Shown here piece after piece: positions 1 through 3,521 of a DNA stretch of 5,911 nt (position 1 is its first letter; each line of letters starts with the position of its first letter). Under the pieces are notes generated by a model that made no database searches, was not told the DNA's origin, and was given only the letters and a program-made list of their open reading frames with translations. The position numbers and the translations under genes are program-made. The stretch comes from CAVTAE01 sp051649365 (lineage in GTDB: Bacteria > Deinococcota > Deinococci > Deinococcales > Trueperaceae): contig JBOFGY010000287.1 of NCBI GenBank assembly GCA_051649365.1, positions 1 to 5,911 on the forward strand, in the 5' to 3' direction.

Positions 1-136
1 AAAGTACAGCAGGGCGATTCACGAGGGCCCTTGCCAGCGCGATTCTCTGGCGTTGTCCACCTGAAAGCTGCCAGGGTTTGCGCTCGGCGGTGTGGGGCAG
101 GCGCACTAGCTCGAGTGCTTCCATCGCTCTGGTTTT
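1..136 (-). pseudogene. ABC transporter ATPase fragment, 5'-truncated and running off the left edge
   Basis: Minus-strand translation from about position 136 to the edge reads KTRAMEALELVRLPHTAERKPWQ, followed by LSGGQRQRIALARALVNRP. The second part is the ABC signature (LSGGQ) plus the start of the helix leading to Walker B. The preceding helix (EALELVRL...RKPWQ) resembles PotA/FbpC/CysA-type importer ATPases, but the substrate cannot be told. The Walker A half is missing: reading upstream, the frame meets a TAG at 146-148, and the sequence beyond about 137 belongs to a transposase. Walker B and the rest lie outside the window. An internal ATG at 122-124 is unlikely to be a functional start, because a protein from it could not bind ATP. 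I infer a gene broken by an insertion-sequence rearrangement. The ABC identity is strong and the exact junction is approximate. Confidence 0.85.
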
Positions 137-339
137 TGCTCTACACTAGGTAACACCCCTTTCTGTCCTCCCCCAACCGCACGTTTACGTTTCTTCCCTG
201 ATTGAGTTTTCTTGCCTTCGTATTTCGCTTGGTAGGCTGCTTCAAAATGGGGTGACAACGCTTGGAATTCTTTATCTGTTAAACCCGTTAAGCCTAGAAA
301 CTTCCCCTTTTCTCGTCGTATCTTCTTGTAGATGAGCAT
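106..339 (-). pseudogene. IS transposase N-terminal remnant (IS5-like, HTH_Tnp_4 type)
   Basis: An ATG at 337-339 opens a 77-codon frame. It contains LTGLTDKEFQALSPHFEAAYQ, a basic stretch (KKTQSGKKRKR) and GGGQKGVLPSVEQK. This order (LTGL.., F..L.P.FE.AY, basic segment, GGG.KG.LP) is the N-terminal helix-turn-helix region of IS5-like transposases that continue into a DDE_Tnp_4 catalytic domain. Full proteins of this type are several times longer, so the whole DDE domain is missing. After EQK the frame enters the reverse-strand ABC ATPase sequence and stops at 106-108, so its last eight or so residues (PERWKHSS) are read-through. A possible Shine-Dalgarno (AAGGAAG) lies about 12 bases upstream of the ATG, a poor distance. 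The outer IS end would fall in 340-411, but with the other end gone no terminal inverted repeat can be confirmed. The family call rests on remembered motif patterns, not a search. Confidence 0.7.
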
Positions 340-382
340 TCAACTAGCTTACTTCCTTATTCCCGATAACGTCTAATGTAGC

Positions 383-420
383 AAAGAGTAAATAAATTAA
401 CGGACTATTTCTTACTCTTT
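383..420 (-). terminator. AT-rich inverted repeat overlapping the histidine kinase stop codon
   Basis: AAAGAGTAA at 383-391 is the exact reverse complement of TTACTCTTT at 412-420, with about 20 bases between. In minus-strand RNA the 5' arm contains the kinase stop codon (UAA, 412-414). The 9-bp stem is AT-rich and not followed by a U-run (the next bases are GCUACAUUAG), so it is at best a weak or factor-dependent end. It could also mark the border of the degraded insertion sequence. Nothing else is recognised in the 72-base gap 340-411. Confidence 0.3.
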
Positions 421-1698
421 GATGTCGTCGAACTGAGACTCGAGACTAGGTAAGCTTACTGTAAACACGCTACCTTCACCCACGATGGATTCCACATCAA
501 TGTTGCCGCCGTGCTGTTTAGCGATGCGCTGCGCGATGCTGAGCCCAACACCTGCACCACCACGTTTACTATAGAAGCGTTCAAAAATGTGTTCTAAGTC
601 TCCGCTTTTTATGCCTACACCTTTATCGCTAACGGATAAATGAATAGTTGTGTTTTGGGCCTCGAGCGTTATAGATACATCATTGGGTTGTCTAGAAACT
701 TGTACTGCATTTCGCACAAGATTTCTAACAAGCTGCATGAGGCGTTCAGAGCTACCCACGACGGTTGTGTTGACGCTGTTTATTTCTGTTTGAATTCCAG
801 GGTAAGCGCGGGCTAATTTTGTAACGAGGTCTTTCAAATCCACAAGACTGTAGTCGAGTGTTTGCTCGAGTTCACCCCTGGCAAGTGTTAGTAAATCTTG
901 TGAGGTATAAAGCAGTTCATTGGCAGCGTCTCTCGCTGCATCTAACCGTTTATCTTTTACGTGGTGAGACAGGGATTCTAAATGTCCTGCGACGAGAGTC
1001 AATGGTGCAGCGAGTTCATGCGCGATTTCCGCTAAGGAGGCGCGTTCATCTTCTTGGCGTTTGCGAATACCTGCCAGTGCAGTGTTGAGGGCGTGCGCGA
1101 CATCGGCAACCTCGTCATTTGGTCCCTGATAATCTGACATTTCGGGTTTAGTAGGATTGACGCGTTTTGCTTCGCTAGCGAGTTTAACAAGGGGCCGTAG
1201 TGAACGCTGCAACAATCCTAAACCAATGCCTAAAGTTGCAACTGTAATGACAAAACCACTGACCAACAAACTTCGTAACAGCGTTTGCCTTACTGTGAAT
1301 ACTTCGCTCGTGTCGAGTGCCACACGAATCGTACCTAGCTCGAGCCCGGTGCTAAGTTGCCAACGTGTCGAGCCAACCAAATATAAGCGGTCTTCGAGTT
1401 GTACGAACTGTGGTTCTTCAACAAGTGGGATGCCAAAGTCTACACTAGGTGGAATAATAATTGTGTCGGTTTTATCTACAAACTGTTCTCGAAAACCGCC
1501 TTCGTCCAAACCAAATCTCGCTCCGACACTCGGGCTTACAAACGATTGTTGAGCACGTTCTAAATCGCGCAGTAAGAGGGACTCGAGTTGCTGGTTTTGT
1601 TGGCGTACAAAAAGTAGATAGGCAAACGTGCCAAACAGGAGCATTGCTAAGAGGGAAAGCAAGGCGATAAGTAAACTTAGGCGAAGGCGGAGTGTCAT
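412..1698 (-). CDS. Membrane sensor histidine kinase (HAMP, HisKA, HATPase_c)
   Basis: This is a 428-residue inner-membrane sensor kinase that should autophosphorylate on His and pass phosphate to an unidentified response regulator. Domains in order: TM1 at about 7-31; an extracytoplasmic sensing loop at about 32-142, not recognised; TM2 at about 143-163; HAMP at about 164-215; a dimerisation/phosphoacceptor H-box around His227 (AEIAHELAAPLTL); and the ATPase domain with N-box Asn326/Asn330 (RNLVRNAV), G1 at 358-363 (DKGVGI), F-box IFERFY at 371-376, G2 GAGVGLSIA at 381-389 and G3 GEGSVFTV at 407-414. All catalytic boxes look intact. The H-box has HELAAPL where HELRTPL is commonest; this is tolerated in known subfamilies. 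An in-frame TAA five codons upstream fixes ATG 1698 as the earliest start, though no good Shine-Dalgarno precedes it. A nine-codon frame (1695-1724) overlaps the start as ATGA. It follows pgi by 74 bases with a hairpin between. No response regulator is present, so the partner and signal are unknown. Confidence 0.95.
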   Translation of the reverse strand: MTLRLRLSLLIALLSLLAMLLFGTFAYLLFVRQQNQQLESLLLRDLERAQQSFVSPSVGARFGLDEGGFREQFVDKTDTIIIPPSVDFGIPLVEEPQFVQLEDRLYLVGSTRWQLSTGLELGTIRVALDTSEVFTVRQTLLRSLLVSGFVITVATLGIGLGLLQRSLRPLVKLASEAKRVNPTKPEMSDYQGPNDEVADVAHALNTALAGIRKRQEDERASLAEIAHELAAPLTLVAGHLESLSHHVKDKRLDAARDAANELLYTSQDLLTLARGELEQTLDYSLVDLKDLVTKLARAYPGIQTEINSVNTTVVGSSERLMQLVRNLVRNAVQVSRQPNDVSITLEAQNTTIHLSVSDKGVGIKSGDLEHIFERFYSKRGGAGVGLSIAQRIAKQHGGNIDVESIVGEGSVFTVSLPSLESQFDDIKE

Positions 1699-1740
1699 AC
1701 TATGACATGTTTAAGTGTTTTCATACTGAGTTGGTGATGT

Positions 1741-1766
1741 GAGCAAGAGGCTTAAGCCCCTTGCTC
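1741..1766 (-). terminator. Strong hairpin just after pgi, without a U-tract
   Basis: In minus-strand RNA, GAGCAAGGGGC pairs with GCCUCUUGCUC around a UUAA loop: ten Watson-Crick pairs and one G·U pair, starting 7 bases after the pgi stop codon. On the plus strand the same position would be an A·C mismatch, so the structure is better formed in the pgi-direction transcript. This suggests it works in that RNA. No U-run follows (next bases ACAUCACC), so it may be a weak or Rho-assisted terminator, or a 3'-end stabilising or processing structure that adjusts read-through into the kinase gene. Confidence 0.5.
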
Positions 1767-1772
1767 TAATCG

Positions 1773-3410
1773 TTAGCGCATCTTTTTATAAGCGTTGATC
1801 AGTCCGTTGGTGCTGCTATCGTGACTTTCGACTTTGGCTTTGCCTTCCAACTCGGGTAAAATGGCTTGAGCCAAAACCTTGCCAAGCTCTACACCCATTT
1901 GGTCAAAAGAGTTTACGCCCCAAATCACGCCTTGGGTAAAAATTTTGTGTTCGTAGAGAGCGATAAGCGAGCCGAGAGTTTCAGGTGTGAGTTTTTTATA
2001 GAGGAAAGAATTTGTTGGACGGTTGCCCGAAAAGGTTTTAGCGGCAGTGAGGGTCTCGAGTTCCTCCTGTGGTACGTTTTGCTTTTTTAATTCTTCACGA
2101 ACGTCTTCGGCAGTTTTCCCTTTCATAAGGGCTTCGGTTTGAGCAAAAAAGTTTGAGAGCAAAATTGTGTGATGGTCGCCAAGATCATTATGGCTTTGTG
2201 CAGCGGCTAAAAAATCACAAGGAATGATTTTCGTGCCTTGGTGAATGAGTTGATAAAACGCATGTTGTCCGTTCGTGCCAGGTTGTCCCCAAATAACGGG
2301 ACCGGTTGAAACATCTACTGCTTCACCAGCTTTTGTTACACTCTTGCCGTTACTTTCCATATCGCCTTGTTGGAAATAACTGGCAAAGTGCTCTAAGTAT
2401 TGGTCATAAGGCAAAATTGCGTGACACTCGGCCTCAAAAAAATTGTTGTACCAAATGCCGAGGAGGGCCATAATGACGGGAATATTTTGCTCGAGTTTCT
2501 CCGTTCTAAAGTGCTCATCCACTTTGTGTGCGCCACCTAAAAGTTCCTCGAAATTGTCCATGCCAATGTAAAGCGCGATAGATAAACCAATCGCCGACCA
2601 AAGCGAATACCGCCCACCGACCCAATCCCAAAACTCAAACATATTGTTGGTATCAATGCCAAACTTGCTCACTTCTTTAGCATTGGTAGACATGGCGACA
2701 AAATGTTTGGCAACTGCACTCTCGTCCTTGGCACTTTTTAGAAGCCACTCTCTGGCTGTATGTGCATTTGTCATTGTTTCAATCGTAGTAAAAGTTTTGG
2801 AGGCAACGAGAAAGAGAGCTGTTTCAGGATGAACTTTTTTAAGCGTCTCCGCTATGTCCGTGCCGTCTACATTTGAGACAAAGTGAACGTTGAGGCGTTC
2901 GTGTTTGTAAGGTTTGAGCGCGAGTGTCACCATCTTTGGCCCCAAGTCTGAGCCGCCAATACCGATGTTGACAATATCTGTGATTTCTTCTCCCGTGTAG
3001 CCTTTCCAGTCGCCACTGCGTATGTCATCTGTAAACGAACGCATTTTATTTAGCACGGTGTTCACGTCGGGCATCACGTCTCTACCGTCTACAGAAATGG
3101 GTGTGTTGCTGCGGTTACGCAGAGCAACATGAAGAACAGCACGGTCTTCTGTCGTATTGATTTTCTCGCCCTTAAACATGGCAGGAATCATTTCAGTGAG
3201 ACCTTGCTGTCTTGCTAAGTCAAAGAGGAGCATCATCGTTTTGGCGTTGATGCGGTTTTTTGAATAATCAAAGAGAATATCACCCACCTGCAACGAAAAC
3301 TTTTTGAAGCGACGTTTATCTTTAGCGAATAAATCACGCATGTGGGTTTTGGCGAGGGATTTTTGATGACGCTTTAGAGCTTGCCAGGCAGGAGATTGTA
3401 AAATAGACAT
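1773..3410 (-). CDS. pgi: Glucose-6-phosphate isomerase
   Basis: Cytoplasmic enzyme interconverting glucose-6-phosphate and fructose-6-phosphate in glycolysis and gluconeogenesis. At 545 residues it is the usual length of the long bacterial/eukaryotic form. Positions from the chosen start: sugar-phosphate binding NIGIGGSDLGPK at about 148-159 and SKTFTT at about 204-209; family signature 1, DWVGGRYSLWSAIGLS, at about 262-277; catalytic Glu352 in QGDMESNGKSV; His383 in GTNGQHAFYQLIHQG; and signature 2, GVNSFDQMGVELGK, ending in the active-site Lys511. All these residues are present, so it should be active. The frame has an earlier ATG at 3435-3437. I prefer ATG 3410 (MSILQSPAWQ), because AAGGAAG lies 6 bases before it and the family typically begins near that PAWQAL segment; the nine extra codons also lie inside an inverted repeat. 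It follows the beta-helix lipoprotein gene by 111 bases. Regulation through the leader hairpin is possible. Confidence 0.98.
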   Translation of the reverse strand: MSILQSPAWQALKRHQKSLAKTHMRDLFAKDKRRFKKFSLQVGDILFDYSKNRINAKTMMLLFDLARQQGLTEMIPAMFKGEKINTTEDRAVLHVALRNRSNTPISVDGRDVMPDVNTVLNKMRSFTDDIRSGDWKGYTGEEITDIVNIGIGGSDLGPKMVTLALKPYKHERLNVHFVSNVDGTDIAETLKKVHPETALFLVASKTFTTIETMTNAHTAREWLLKSAKDESAVAKHFVAMSTNAKEVSKFGIDTNNMFEFWDWVGGRYSLWSAIGLSIALYIGMDNFEELLGGAHKVDEHFRTEKLEQNIPVIMALLGIWYNNFFEAECHAILPYDQYLEHFASYFQQGDMESNGKSVTKAGEAVDVSTGPVIWGQPGTNGQHAFYQLIHQGTKIIPCDFLAAAQSHNDLGDHHTILLSNFFAQTEALMKGKTAEDVREELKKQNVPQEELETLTAAKTFSGNRPTNSFLYKKLTPETLGSLIALYEHKIFTQGVIWGVNSFDQMGVELGKVLAQAILPELEGKAKVESHDSSTNGLINAYKKMR

Positions 3411-3416
3411 GAAAAA

Positions 3417-3423
3417 CTTCCTT
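3417..3423 (-). promoter_or_regulatory. pgi Shine-Dalgarno sequence
   Basis: The minus strand reads AAGGAAG, then TTTTTC, then ATG (3408-3410). The 6-base spacing is good and decides the pgi start against the ATG 27 bases upstream. Six of its seven bases lie in the 3' arm of the hairpin at 3418-3449 and the seventh can form a closing G·U pair, so the site would be hidden when the hairpin forms. Confidence 0.8.
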
Positions 3424-3449
3424 TCAGGTAGTATCATACCTGAAAGGAA
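3418..3449 (-). promoter_or_regulatory. 13-bp perfect inverted repeat in the pgi leader: attenuator/terminator-like hairpin or operator
   Basis: TTCCTTTCAGGTA (3418-3430) and TACCTGAAAGGAA (3437-3449) are exact reverse complements separated by six bases. In minus-strand RNA this gives a 13-bp stem, extendable by one U·G pair, with a UGAUAC loop. It is followed directly by GUUUUUC and then the pgi AUG. A stem plus U-run resembles an intrinsic terminator, while the 3' arm carries the pgi ribosome-binding site. It could therefore end the upstream lipoprotein transcript, attenuate pgi, block pgi translation, or, as DNA, be a dyad operator. A related copy, TAGCTGAAA at 3454-3462, matches TACCTGAAA (3437-3445) at 8 of 9 bases in the same orientation. 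That would suit a multi-site operator or a competing RNA fold. The structure is seen directly; the role is inferred. Confidence 0.65.
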
Positions 3450-3499
3450 AGAGTAGCTGAAAACTTAGAGATTGAACAGCTTGACTGAGTTTTATAGAG

Positions 3500-3515
3500 G
3501 CCAACTCGAGTTGGC
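3500..3515 (-). terminator. 16-bp perfect palindrome after the lipoprotein gene
   Basis: GCCAACTCGAGTTGGC is fully self-complementary and starts 6 bases after the lipoprotein stop codon. It is built around the ACTCGAGT word that recurs in this window. As RNA it could form a 6-bp stem with a UCGA loop, followed by CUCUAUAAAA, which is not a real U-run. It may be a weak transcript end, a protein-binding dyad, or simply an extended copy of the iterated palindrome. Confidence 0.4.
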
Positions 3516-3521
3516 TAGGGT

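Noticed and set aside
340..382. Terminal inverted repeat or target duplication of the insertion sequence
   Set aside because: The other end of the element is deleted, so no partner sequence is available to define an inverted repeat or duplication.
858..1670. Plus-strand open frames opposite the kinase gene (such as 858-1088, 1157-1552, 1461-1670)
   Set aside because: They are antisense to an intact, motif-complete kinase and their translations show no recognisable family features.
3435..3437. Upstream ATG giving a nine-residue longer pgi
   Set aside because: It has no good ribosome site, lies within the leader inverted repeat, and the downstream ATG has AAGGAAG at ideal spacing and matches the usual family N-terminus.
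3490..3495. Possible -10 box TATAAA for pgi on the minus strand
   Set aside because: No convincing -35 hexamer lies 16-18 bases upstream, so a promoter cannot be supported.
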